A stretch of DNA of 64,000 nucleotides from Paramecium octaurelia (taxonomy: Eukaryota > Ciliophora > Oligohymenophorea > Peniculida > Parameciidae), in contig CAJJDP010000052.1 of NCBI GenBank assembly GCA_905182995.1, positions 48,334-112,333 on the forward strand, in the 5' to 3' direction. Shown here one piece after another: positions 24,381 to 34,319 of this stretch (its first letter is position 1; each line of letters starts with the position of its first letter). A program made the position numbers and the translations under genes. The notes beneath the pieces were generated by a model. It saw nothing but the letters and a program-made list of their open reading frames with translations, was not told the DNA's origin and searched no databases.

Positions 24381-24833
24381 ATGGCATCATCATTATTAGA
24401 AAAACTATTCTAAAATAATCCTCATCTCAATGAAATTTAAAAAGATCAAATCTAAGAGACTTTATAATACTTAGAGAAACATAAAATATCCCTTTTGTTT
24501 GAAGTAACATATCAGATTATATATAAGGAATTATTGTCATAATTAATATTTGAAATGAGCAATCAGCCAAGAAAGACCTTGTTGGATGCACTTAAAAATC
24601 ATAAAAATTAGTAATTCTTCGATACAACAGATTATGAAGTAATATTTGAACACTTTGATACTTTTAATGATAAAACTGTCAAGATAAATTCCATCATATA
24701 GGGATTATAAATAATTGGAATTACAAAATCAGAAGAGGAATTAAATCAAAAATACATAGCAATATTAAAAAAAGGGTTTGTCAATAAAAATGAATTTGTT
24801 GATATTCTCAAAGGTGAATATAGTTCAAGATGA
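24381..24833 (+). CDS. EFCAB10-like protein
   Basis: Single exon, 150 residues, ATG 24381 to TGA 24831-24833. The N-terminus contains LQYLEKHKISLLFEVTYQII, closely resembling the YLEKHKI RIIa-like helix of EFCAB10. Later there are degenerate EF-hand-like helices (YEVIFEHFDTFND ... KINSIIQGLQIIGITK and GFVNKNEFVDIL). EFCAB10 proteins are small axonemal or ciliary proteins. The calcium loops here lack the full acidic pattern, so calcium binding is doubtful. Good size match to the family. Confidence 0.6.
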
Positions 24834-24990
24834 AATTGGAATCATTTTTATTATAATGTTGAAATTGTTAAATTCTCATTATGGATAGACTTAATTGATC
24901 CAAGATCCTTATTCTTAAATTCATTCGTGCCGCTTAAGGGTTTAAGTGATTTTATAATGCCTCATGAAAGAAAAAGTTAGTTTACAAAAG

Positions 24991-25128
24991 TCAATTAGTA
25001 CTATGTTATGCTTGCTACCTATTGTTAAGCCCTTGAATTTCTTTTTTCAAAGCTTTAAGTGCTGCTTTAGTTTTTTTAGAAAACTTCTTCGCGTTTTTAT
25101 TTTATTTCATTATCTTACACATTTTCAT
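24991..25128 (-). CDS. Lysine-rich mini-protein (uncertain)
   Basis: A 45-codon minus-strand frame, ATG at 25126-25128, reading MKMCKIMKQNKNAKKFSKKT then KAALKALKKEIQGLNN. Very basic. It could be the first exon of a longer gene whose next exon (EFKNKDLGSIKSIHNEN) may lie around 24850-24930, but no clean splice was found. The plus strand also has an open frame here, so confidence is low. Confidence 0.3.
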
Positions 25129-25220
25129 TTTTTTATTTATTGAAGCCTCATGAATAAATATAAATCTGAATAATTTGGATTATATTAGAAAATTTTAATT
25201 ATAATATTAACTTATCAAAA

Positions 25221-26130
25221 ATGGCTATGATGGTTCCCCCCCAGATGAATCCTAAATATAAAACTTCACTGTGTAAGCATTGGACAACAACAGGGAATTG
25301 CAGTATTGGATCAAGATGTCATTTTGCTCATGGTGAAAGGGAATTGCGTAATCCAAACGATGTATAAGATATATTCATGCATTTATTTAGCCATTGCCAT
25401 AATTACCAAGCCAAAATTTATAGGATCCAAAGCTTCTATAAGTTTACTTTTCTGGCAGTTTGGGAATTCACAATTATAAAACCACATTATGCAAATATGC
25501 CAGCAATAATACGTGCAGATATTAGGAAATGTGTCATTATGCACATTCTCCAGAAGAGATGATACCATTTGAGAAGGTTAGAAATGTTACTACGCAAGTC
25601 CTGATTTCAAATTATGTTTCTCTGATCAAGAGTCATTATTTATTAAATAGTCATTCGATTCCAGGATTTAACATCAATTAAGAATAAGTTGAAGTATACT
25701 TACAGTATAAATGATTTAGTTAGCACTTCAAATGGAATTCCAAAAATTGATAGTGGCTTAATAGTTAAAGTTTACTTTAAATCATCTTGATAAGATGGAT
25801 TATACTCAATCGGAATTGAGATTGAAACTAAATACGGCTCATGAATTATTGAATGCCAACAACTTTCCAGGTTGTAGTTAAACAATCAGTGATATAATCA
25901 ATAGACCAAATGTACCGATAGATGAGAAGAAGCATTATCAAGATATCCTTTACGAAAGTGCTTAGGAAGGTTTTAAGATTGTGGAAGGGTATTAAAAATA
26001 GATATTTGAATTTTAATGCGAATAAGCGTAGCAGTTACAGGAGACATATTAAAAGAGTGAGAATCCTTAAACTTTGTTTGGTAATGCACCAACTCTTCCT
26101 ACCACAAGCATTCCAGGATATCGGTTTTGA
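25221..26130 (+). CDS. Tandem CCCH zinc-finger protein (copy in duplicated block)
   Basis: ATG 25221, introns 25362-25390 (29 nt) and 25694-25719 (26 nt), TGA 26128-26130, 284 residues. Two CCCH fingers: finger 1 CKHWTTTGNCSIGSRCHFAH (C-x8-C-x5-C-x3-H) and finger 2 CKYASNNTCRYQEMCHYAH (C-x7-C-x5-C-x3-H). This is the arrangement of TTP/TIS11-like RNA-binding proteins that act on mRNA stability. The rest is helical and Q-rich, ending TLPTTSIPGYRF. Identical to the gene at 26572-27481; count once. Confidence 0.8.
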
Positions 26131-26148
26131 TAAATAAATATTTTAAAT

Positions 26149-26510
26149 ATGATTTCATAATAACCATCGAATATATTAAACCATTCGGATATTATCGATG
26201 AGGCTGAGTAATTAACTTAGAATAACTCAATCATTTAACAAATGTTCAAAGAACTAAGTTTATCTACCGAATATCCTGATTTTTCAAGTGTGGATTATTG
26301 GAACAATAGATACTCTAAGCAGAAGGACAAATTTTTTGAATGGCTGCAAACATATTCTACACTATAGCCTTTCATTCATAATTGTTTATTTGGCAGATTT
26401 GATATCAGTTAGATATTGTATGTTGGTTGCGGGAATTCGTAATTATAAGATTACATGCAATTAGATGGTATCAAAAATATTCGATGCGTCGATTTTAGCG
26501 ATGTTTTAAT
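26149..26510 (+). CDS. METTL13-type methyltransferase, cut off at N
   Basis: 5' part (about 120 codons) of the same gene that is complete at 27500-28198. It is interrupted by the N at 26511 in mid-codon. Not a pseudogene: the frame is intact up to the join. It starts 18 bp after the stop of the zinc-finger gene. Confidence 0.75.
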
Positions 26511-26511
26511 N

Positions 26512-27861
26512 TAAATCTGAATAATTTGGATTATATTAGAAAATTTTAATTATAATATTAACTTATCAAAAATGGCTATGATGGTTCCCCCCCAGATGAA
26601 TCCTAAATATAAAACTTCACTGTGTAAGCATTGGACAACAACAGGGAATTGCAGTATTGGATCAAGATGTCATTTTGCTCATGGTGAAAGGGAATTGCGT
26701 AATCCAAACGATGTATAAGATATATTCATGCATTTATTTAGCCATTGCCATAATTACCAAGCCAAAATTTATAGGATCCAAAGCTTCTATAAGTTTACTT
26801 TTCTGGCAGTTTGGGAATTCACAATTATAAAACCACATTATGCAAATATGCCAGCAATAATACGTGCAGATATTAGGAAATGTGTCATTATGCACATTCT
26901 CCAGAAGAGATGATACCATTTGAGAAGGTTAGAAATGTTACTACGCAAGTCCTGATTTCAAATTATGTTTCTCTGATCAAGAGTCATTATTTATTAAATA
27001 GTCATTCGATTCCAGGATTTAACATCAATTAAGAATAAGTTGAAGTATACTTACAGTATAAATGATTTAGTTAGCACTTCAAATGGAATTCCAAAAATTG
27101 ATAGTGGCTTAATAGTTAAAGTTTACTTTAAATCATCTTGATAAGATGGATTATACTCAATCGGAATTGAGATTGAAACTAAATACGGCTCATGAATTAT
27201 TGAATGCCAACAACTTTCCAGGTTGTAGTTAAACAATCAGTGATATAATCAATAGACCAAATGTACCGATAGATGAGAAGAAGCATTATCAAGATATCCT
27301 TTACGAAAGTGCTTAGGAAGGTTTTAAGATTGTGGAAGGGTATTAAAAATAGATATTTGAATTTTAATGCGAATAAGCGTAGCAGTTACAGGAGACATAT
27401 TAAAAGAGTGAGAATCCTTAAACTTTGTTTGGTAATGCACCAACTCTTCCTACCACAAGCATTCCAGGATATCGGTTTTGATAAATAAATATTTTAAATA
27501 TGATTTCATAATAACCATCGAATATATTAAACCATTCGGATATTATCGATGAGGCTGAGTAATTAACTTAGAATAACTCAATCATTTAACAAATGTTCAA
27601 AGAACTAAGTTTATCTACCGAATATCCTGATTTTTCAAGTGTGGATTATTGGAACAATAGATACTCTAAGCAGAAGGACAAATTTTTTGAATGGCTGCAA
27701 ACATATTCTACACTATAGCCTTTCATTCATAATTGTTTATTTGGCAGATTTGATATCAGTTAGATATTGTATGTTGGTTGCGGGAATTCGTAATTATAAG
27801 ATTACATGCAATTAGATGGTATCAAAAATATTCGATGCGTCGATTTTAGCGATGTTTTAAT
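26512..27861. repeat. Second copy of identical 1350-bp block
   Basis: Partner of 25161-26510. This copy continues without interruption into unique sequence at 27862, so it should be used for gene models. Confidence 0.9.
26572..27481 (+). CDS. Tandem CCCH zinc-finger protein (downstream copy)
   Basis: Identical in sequence and structure to 25221-26130 (introns shifted by 1351: 26713-26741 and 27045-27070). Two C-x(7,8)-C-x5-C-x3-H fingers in the N-terminal half, helical Q-rich C-terminal half. Preferred copy because its neighbour downstream is complete. Confidence 0.8.
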
Positions 27862-28198
27862 CAGGTAGAAACAACAACAAACAATTCCTTATTATTTGAT
27901 GGATGTCACAACGAAAATCGATTTTGAAGATGAAGAGTTTGATTTTATAATTGATAAATGCCTTTTAGATAGTTTGATGAGTGGATCCTCTTTTTTCGAA
28001 AGGGTTTCAAAATACTTGAGTGAATGTTACAGAATCTTGAAACCTAATGGCACATTTATGATTATATCATATGGGCATCCAGACATCAGAACAATATATT
28101 TAAAGCTCTTCAAAATTTAAATCATTCCAATTGAAAAAACTAAAATAGAATAATTCAATGATATTGAGCACCATTATATATATATGTGTACTAAGTGA
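27500..28198 (+). CDS. METTL13/EEF1A-KMT-type methyltransferase
   Basis: Single exon, ATG 27500, TGA 28196-28198, 232 residues. The N-terminus has the family pattern SVDYWNNRYSKQKDKFFEWL. The SAM-binding motif I is ISQILYVGCGNSQLQDYM, followed by IRCVDFSDVLI (acidic residue after motif I). Then FDFIIDKCLLDSLMSGSS (the DK...LD motif of METTL12/13-type enzymes) and YRILKPNGTFMIISYG (the post-motif strand). Family members methylate lysines or the N-terminus of elongation factor 1A and related proteins, so a protein methyltransferase is likely. It starts 18 bp after the zinc-finger gene on the same strand. Confidence 0.8.
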
Positions 28199-28210
28199 TT
28201 AAAATATTTC

Positions 28211-28741
28211 TCATGTATATTTATTTAAAAATTTTGATATGAATCCTGTTTTGTTTGGATAAAAATTTTGTTCTGTTTAACTCATTTATCTGCTTTTCGA
28301 TAACAATTGCTGATTTAATAATTCATTCTCTTTTAAATACTTGGTGTTTAGCATCATCAAATAAACTTCATTTTTTTCTGATTCTATTAACTATTGAGTC
28401 AATTTATCTATCCTTATTTTAAATTGCTCTTTTTCTTCATAATATTGTTGATTTAGTAATTCCAATTCTTAAATGTATTTAAGGGAAATCTATTCATTCT
28501 AGAATTGAATTATTTCTTCTTTCTGAGTATTAATGAGAGTTAGCAATTCTTTTTTTAAATTTTATAATTCTAATTGCACATATTTAATCAGAGCACTAAA
28601 AGTTTCAGCCAATTGTTTTTTGATAGAATCAAACCTCATTGCTTTTTCATCTACAACTGATTTCATCACATTTAATTGTTATTACAGTTTTCTATACTCA
28701 AAATCCTTTAACTTTAATTCCAACTAAATTTGCAAATTCAT
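28211..28741 (-). CDS. Coiled-coil protein
   Basis: Single frame, ATG at 28739-28741, TGA at 28211-28213, 176 residues, almost entirely heptad-like: LQIQLELKLKDFEYRKLQQQ ... IQFQNEQISLKYIQELELL ... KNEVYLMMLNTKYLKENELL, with a short polar end NFYPNKTGFISKFLNKYT. Convergent with the methyltransferase gene, with 12 bp between stops. No family recognised. It could instead be the 3' part of the gene at 28859-29940 if a long intron joins them; the two-gene reading needs no unusual intron. Confidence 0.55.
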
Positions 28742-28858
28742 TAATTTTATATTATAAACTCATTATTTTATTCTCAAACTTTCAAAAAGGATCCTCCAAA
28801 ACATCTCTACTTTTTTCTATTATGAAATTTCAATTTATAAATGTAATCAATATATAAC

Positions 28859-29940
28859 TCATTCATTTAATCTATCTAGAATATCTTAGAGCAATTAAGA
28901 TGTCCATCTAGCTTACTTGGGAATTTAATTTAGCAAACCTAATTTAGATTCAATGCTTTCCAATTCCAAATGAGGTTTAAATCTCTGCATGGCTGAAGTT
29001 CCTATTGATAATTTATGATGTTCCTCCTTCATTCCTAATTAACCTCTAAGTTTATTTATTTCATATCTTTCAACCTTGATCTTTTACTTTAATATATATT
29101 TATACATTATCACGCATCCTTTCTATGGCTTTCAACTAATTTTATTGTAACAAGTGTTTTATTGAATCTGTCATATAAATTAAATCATCCATCAAGGATA
29201 AATCAAATCTCTCAATCACTCGCTATTCACCATTAATAAATTAAACATCTCTTATACAGCAAAGACGGGAAATCTCTGAGAATTCATATAATTCCTCTGT
29301 TTGAGGGTTTATTAAGATTGGATAAAGATTTTTCCTCATTCCAATCAAATTTTTTACAACTTGAAACAATTTTCTTGAATTGTTCAAATAATCCTAACTC
29401 AAAATCAATTTGTACTTTCAATAAATGGAGATGATGAATCAGATTATATACTTATTCAGTAAACTTTTTATATTATTAGGCTAAGGGGTTACGGACAGTT
29501 TCTAGCAAACTAACCTTCTTACGCTTCTCTCCTTATTCCTTTAAAGACTTGAATCTTTGTAATGTAGTTTGACTCTCAGTTTAAAATAGCTGCACTTCCT
29601 CTTTAATTTTTTTGATTGTCGCATCATCTTCCATGGGAGACCTGAAAATTCTCACAGAATTTAAATGATCTAAATAATCTTATAAACCATGATCATTTTT
29701 GAGTTATGTTCCAGGGATGATGGTTGTTTTTTATTTTTCCTTTAGATTTCTTTCAAAACCTGATTCTCCTTAATGGGTCAAATTTATATGTGGAGTTGAT
29801 TAGGATACCAATTTCCTTACTGGAACAACAGAGTGAAATCGCTTGGTTGATCTCCTAGTTTGATCCCTATGATTGAATGTCAATGTCTCTTTGCGTTTAA
29901 ACATAGGAGAGATTACACTATTCTTTAAAATACGACTCAT
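28859..29940 (-). CDS. Hypothetical coiled-coil protein
   Basis: ATG at 29938-29940, introns 29394-29415 (22 nt) and 29081-29105 (25 nt), TGA at 28859-28861, 344 residues. The N-terminus is basic and Ser/Thr-rich (MSRILKNSVISPMFKRKETL), followed by helical segments and a well-formed region LYPILINPQTEELYEFSEIS ... RDVQFINGEQRVIERFDL. The C-terminus is again helical (LQDILDRLNE). No known domain. Introns are fixed by the change of frame at each. Confidence 0.6.
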
Positions 29941-29956
29941 ATAAATATATTAATTT

Positions 29957-30109
29957 ATGGATAGCAAAAAGGAGATTAAAGAATAAGAGAAATCTAAGCC
30001 CATTGAAAAATCAAAATCTTTAATGCCCATGCTAGATAAGGATGATATAGAGACTTTGAAATCTCAATTGTAGAAATACGAATATTTGAAATAGAAATAT
30101 AATTTGTGA
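29957..30109 (+). CDS. Small charged ORF divergent from the coiled-coil gene
   Basis: A 50-residue frame, ATG 29957 to TGA 30107-30109, rich in K, E and S (MDSKKEIKEQEKSKPIEKSK). Its start codon is only 16 bp from the start codon of the minus-strand gene, leaving no room for two separate promoters. It could be a genuine mini-gene, an antisense transcript or chance. Confidence 0.35.
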
Positions 30110-30137
30110 TTATAAATCATTATACAAGAATTGAACA

Positions 30138-30478
30138 TCATATTTTATTAATTTTAAATATTTCATTTCTTTCATACTTAATTAAATAGTTCTCCTTTTG
30201 CTAATTTAAGTCCTTCTTCTTTTCCTTATTACAGTCTTTTCATTGAAATGATTGTAGTCAAAATAATGAAAGTTCTTTTTAAACTGCTTGTCTGGCTAGG
30301 CTTGGAATAGAGTTAAATTTCAGCCTTTAGATTGAGTCAAATTCAGAAGAGAAATCCTTTTGCTGTTTGTTATTTAGACTGAGAACTAATTTAATTCTTT
30401 TGATTTATCCAAATTTTTTATACAATTAATATGAATTATTGATACTGCTTGTTACTTAAAAATATCATTTATACTCAT
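30138..30478 (-). CDS. Small helical protein, exon structure unresolved
   Basis: Coding-like minus-strand DNA starting at ATG 30476-30478 (MSINDIFKQQAVSIIHI). It continues in a second frame (QKDFSSEFDSIQRLKFNSIP) and a third (KKKDLNQQKENYLIKYERNE) to TGA at 30138-30140. The frame changes imply two introns, but the only candidates are shorter (17 nt) or longer than the norm here, so junctions are not given. No family recognised. Confidence 0.35.
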
Positions 30479-30975
30479 TTGAATTCATTCAAAATCTACA
30501 TTGTTAATGTTTCAAGAATTTCTTTCTCTAAATTCCTTTTTGATAAATCTAAAAAGCAAATAATCATTAAATATTTGTGCATTTATTGGAATTTTCTTTA
30601 TTTTGATGCTTAAATAATCGAACAGCCATTTCTTTAACTATTAGAAATAAGGTAACTTGAAACTATAATAATAATGCCCTTTTTTGAATAGATTTTACTT
30701 CATATTAATTTATAACTGTTTAAGACTACTAAATAAATAACAAATTAATATTGATAATTTTGGATTTGAATTCCAACACCTTTTTTTGCAAATAATCTTT
30801 TAATCAATTGCACTTAATTAAATACAAATGAATTTCTATTAAGCCTTTTTCAAAATTTGATCTGATTTGAAATCCAGAACGAGATGGCAACATTTCAATT
30901 TTCGTTTCGAAAATCTAAGGCAATTTATCGACTCTAATCTAGTTAAAAGTTCTATTTTTTAAAGAGATGAAACTT
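30479..30975. other. AT-rich region, weak minus-strand coding signal
   Basis: No complete gene. A short minus-strand stretch near 30830-30900 reads IEMLPSRSGFQIRSNFEKG before a TGA and may be a remnant. Otherwise nothing is seen. Confidence 0.3.
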
Positions 30976-32772
30976 TCAATTTATATTAAGATATGAAAAG
31001 GTTGAAAATGACAATTAAAATAATTATTAGGTATATCTTTTTAAATTTAATTTAATCAGATCATCTAGACTAACTAAATTCTACTTATATTGTCTTGTTA
31101 TTGTAATCATTTGGTATAAAAATTTCTTATAATTTTTTATTCCATTCAGATGAAGCATATCTGATATTTTTAGATGGCACAAGTAAGCAACAATCTTAAG
31201 GTGATCCTTTGCTAAGATATAAATAATTTAATACTGAATTCCATGTTAAACTGCCTTAATATAAAGGTCACCTACACTATCCTTTAATTACATCTAGAAC
31301 GTTGAACTTAGATTTGTATTATAACTTTTGACATTTAAATTTATTTTCGTATCATAAAATTTTAGGATATCTAAATCCATTTCCATTTCAACCAATTTAT
31401 TTTGTTATGTTTTAAATTCTTTATCTTATTACGCTATTTTCTACTTTGACATATCATAATTTTAAATTAATTAATTATAATTTTGAGTTAGTTCTTAGAT
31501 TTTTTAATTATATTCTTTCTCTTCATTTTTCTTTTGGTCTAATTCATTTTAAAGTATGAAAATAATTTGCTCCTTTTCAATAACATCCAAATTTTTCTCT
31601 TTCGATTCTATTACTTTATTTAATTATTCTATTTCATTATTTTTATCTAGCATTTCTTATTTTGCTTGTGTGATTTTTTCTTTTAATATTTACATTTCCT
31701 AATTTTACTTATCAATTTGTTGCACATAATCATTCATTTAAGAAGCTTGAGTTTATATCATTTATTTTAGGTTAGCAATCAACTGATTCTTCATTTAAAC
31801 ATCGATTGTTAAACTTTCTATTGTCTTTTTATTCATTTCAGCATTATTTGAAAATTCCTTATTTTCATTGACTTTTTGTTGCATTTATGTTGCTAATTTT
31901 TTTTCAAGGTTTATCATTTCCTTTTTTTATTATTGGTTTGCTAGTTTCAATTTTACATATTTATCTTCAATTGATTTAATTAATTAAAGGTTTCTTTTAG
32001 CAACATTATTATCTTTTAAAATAGAATTAGATCTAATATCTCTTTTAGCTTCAATTTAATCCTCATTACTTATTTTATAACTACTGCTTCGTTATTTTGT
32101 TATTTATGTTACTTCTATTATTTATAAAGGGTTAGGCCTTAATTATTGAATTAACCGATTGGATGTTTCGATAACAAGCAGATCTGAAAAGATTTATTAT
32201 TTTTTTCTACTCATTTCTTCTTAATTATTTTTGACTTCTTCATAGTCCTTTTTTAATTTAGGTAGTTGCTTAACTACTGTCTTATATATCTGAAATTTTT
32301 AATATCCCTGAACTATCTCTTCTAGCTACTAAATCCTACTAATTTGAACTTGTTTCTATTGCAGCAATTCTTTATTTTAATTCTTTCATATATTGGAAAA
32401 TAATTACTTATAATGTATTTATATTTCTTGCTTTTATGATTTCAGCAAGCTCGTTGATTTTAGATGTCAGTTTATCAATCTCCTATTTATTTTCGTAATT
32501 GGTGCTTTTTTTAATAAAATTAATTTATCTTGTCATTCTATTAAAAGGTTAATCTCCCTAGGTTGCTAAAATATTGAAATTTAAATTATTTTCCATTCTT
32601 TGAATCAAATCTTCATAAATTTTAATGTCATTCTATTTTAATTCTAGTTATTTACTTATTGTTATTTTAACCTTGTATTTAATTTTTTATTTTCCTCTTG
32701 TAGAATGTTATTCTATCCCTTTTGGGCATTCAGCTAATTTCTAAGTTCTTCTTGATCAGGAAGGCTTACCAT
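30976..32772 (-). CDS. Coiled-coil protein with shared C-terminal module (family member 2)
   Basis: ATG at 32770-32772, introns 32633-32655 (23 nt) and 32383-32407 (25 nt), TGA at 30976-30978, 582 residues. The N-terminal ~440 residues are Q/K/E/L-rich coiled coil (LVAQ-type heptads, for example NQLIANLKQMIQTQASQMND). The last ~140 residues begin LDILKFYDTKINLNVKSYNT and are almost the same as in the genes at 10035-11069 and 34320-35831. Unlike member 1, this protein continues ~28 residues past DDLI to LNLKRYTQQLFQ and on. The module has alternating hydrophobic strands/helices (IQYQIIYILAKDHLKIVAYL) and no recognised family. The regular coiled coil suggests a filament or scaffold component. 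Confidence 0.65.
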
Positions 32773-34319
32773 GCTGGTTTTATGATGCAAAATTTAGTTA
32801 AAAAATCTAAATACCTAATATCACTATACAACCTCTGTTAAGTAAGACTCTTCCTTGAAAAGTAAGGAGAAGTTAAAGTTTGGGACTTTTAATTTTCATC
32901 ACTCATATGTCTTAATTTTATAAAATTTATTTATAAAACAAAAAATTTACAATTCTTCTATTTAAAAGAAGGAAAATATATTGTTTAACAGAAGATTTGA
33001 TTATCTTTATTAATTAATCCTCAAATGTAGAGCTAATATTATATATCATTATTTGCAAGAATTTATCTTAAAGGTTAGCGAAAGAAAGCTTAGAAAATAA
33101 AGCTTTATTTAATAATGTTAACTAATATTCAGATTTCCAAAATCCTGAATTAGAATTTGAATTGTTTTATGATATTTTTCTTTTTATATTTAAGGAAATA
33201 TAATTTAAGTTTGAACTTATCCTAAATTGATAGATATTGCAATTAATCAACTTGAAACTTAAGAGACAAATACTATTATCATTTATTTGTTTACTATTTT
33301 AGGAATTACACCATTATATCTTCTTTTGTGCTCCCACAAGATATGGTTCAGATACTACCACAACTTTCCTTTTTGCAAATATTCATATAGAATTTACCAA
33401 TTAATTTAGATATTTTAATAAATAATTTATTTAGCTGTCTATTAATTAGGTATTGTCCTTTAATTAACAATACATTTTTATCACATCATAATAATTATTA
33501 TGCATTATTTTTATATTTTAATTTGTTCTGATGAAGAAAATAGACAAAGAGTTTATCAGCATATTTCCTGCCAGTTTATCCAGTCTATAGCTGGCCTGTC
33601 TTCTGGGCGTAGTTTGATTCTTTGGATGGTTCCTTGGGTAACCTGGGTTAATTCAAAGCACACAATTTCTCCAAGTGTAGAGTATGGTAGAGTTAATTAA
33701 AAAGTGGATTCTCGAAGCTTTGAATTGATAAAAAAAACTCACTAGAAAAGTTACTCAATAAAATAAATAGAACCTTCGACCACATCTAGTATGAAAACTC
33801 AGAAGTAAAGGTGAAATAATCGAAGAACCATAACTAAATGCCAATATTGTCCTAAAGGCCCTTATTGAAATTATTCATCCCATAATCCCATAATCCCATA
33901 ATCCCATATATACCAGTTCCATTAAAATTAAATTAAAAAGGTACAGCAGTAGAAGAGCTAACAATATAAAAACAGGGAAGCTCAAACTTTACTGAGATGG
34001 GAGATATTCTAAACCCTCAAGGTGGTCCTAAATTACCAATTTAGTAATTCAACAATATATAGAATAGCCGTGTTGCAGAAACACATAAACTATGAATAGT
34101 CTAATGAAATGCGAGTTCTGTGAAACCTAATACATTGAAAGTAGCCAAATAAGCTAATCCACATATAATATCCCTATACTACCTATGGGATAGTTATTCC
34201 TCCTAAAGGATTATTAAGTTTCATCAATTTTGCTGGATCACAGATCACCTCTTTTTCTGAATAAAATGTTTAAGTCTCTTCATTTTAATACAATATTATC
34301 AAAATTTTGAAATTTAAGT
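32773..34319. other. Unresolved stretch with coding-like patches and an 8-bp tandem repeat
   Basis: From 32773 to about 33480 nothing codable is seen. Between about 33490 and 34260 several plus-strand frames read like protein but never join cleanly: YFLPVYPVYSWPVFWAQFDS near 33560, EIIEEPQLNANIVLKALIE near 33820, EMGDILNPQGGPKLPIQQF near 33990, and NPHIISLYYLWDSYSSQR near 34160. This may be a decayed gene or a gene with more introns than could be placed by eye. Confidence 0.35.
33879..33908. repeat. Short tandem repeat, unit CCCATAAT
   Basis: Just under four head-to-tail units of the 8-bp sequence CCCATAAT. It is too short and of the wrong unit to be a Paramecium telomere (hexamers of the CCCAAA/CCCCAA type). 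It lies inside the coding-like but broken stretch, where replication slippage could have disturbed the frame. Confidence 0.85.

Larger units (their letters stand above)
25161..26510. repeat. First copy of identical 1350-bp block (probable contig-end overlap)
   Basis: Bases 25161-26510 are repeated at 26512-27861, offset 1351, separated by the single N at 26511. All landmarks compared (gene starts, stops, introns, translated ORFs, both boundaries) agree without differences. The left copy ends exactly at the N and the right copy begins exactly after it, which is the pattern left when two overlapping contigs are placed end to end without merging. Confidence 0.9.

Noticed and set aside
25383-26919. 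Repeated minus-strand 61-codon ORFs opposite the CCCH gene
   Set aside because: Antisense shadows; the plus strand encodes two canonical zinc fingers across the same bases.
33879-33908. CCCATAAT repeat as a telomere or chromosome fragmentation site
   Set aside because: Paramecium telomeres are hexamers of the CCCAAA/CCCCAA type; this unit is different and fewer than four copies are present.
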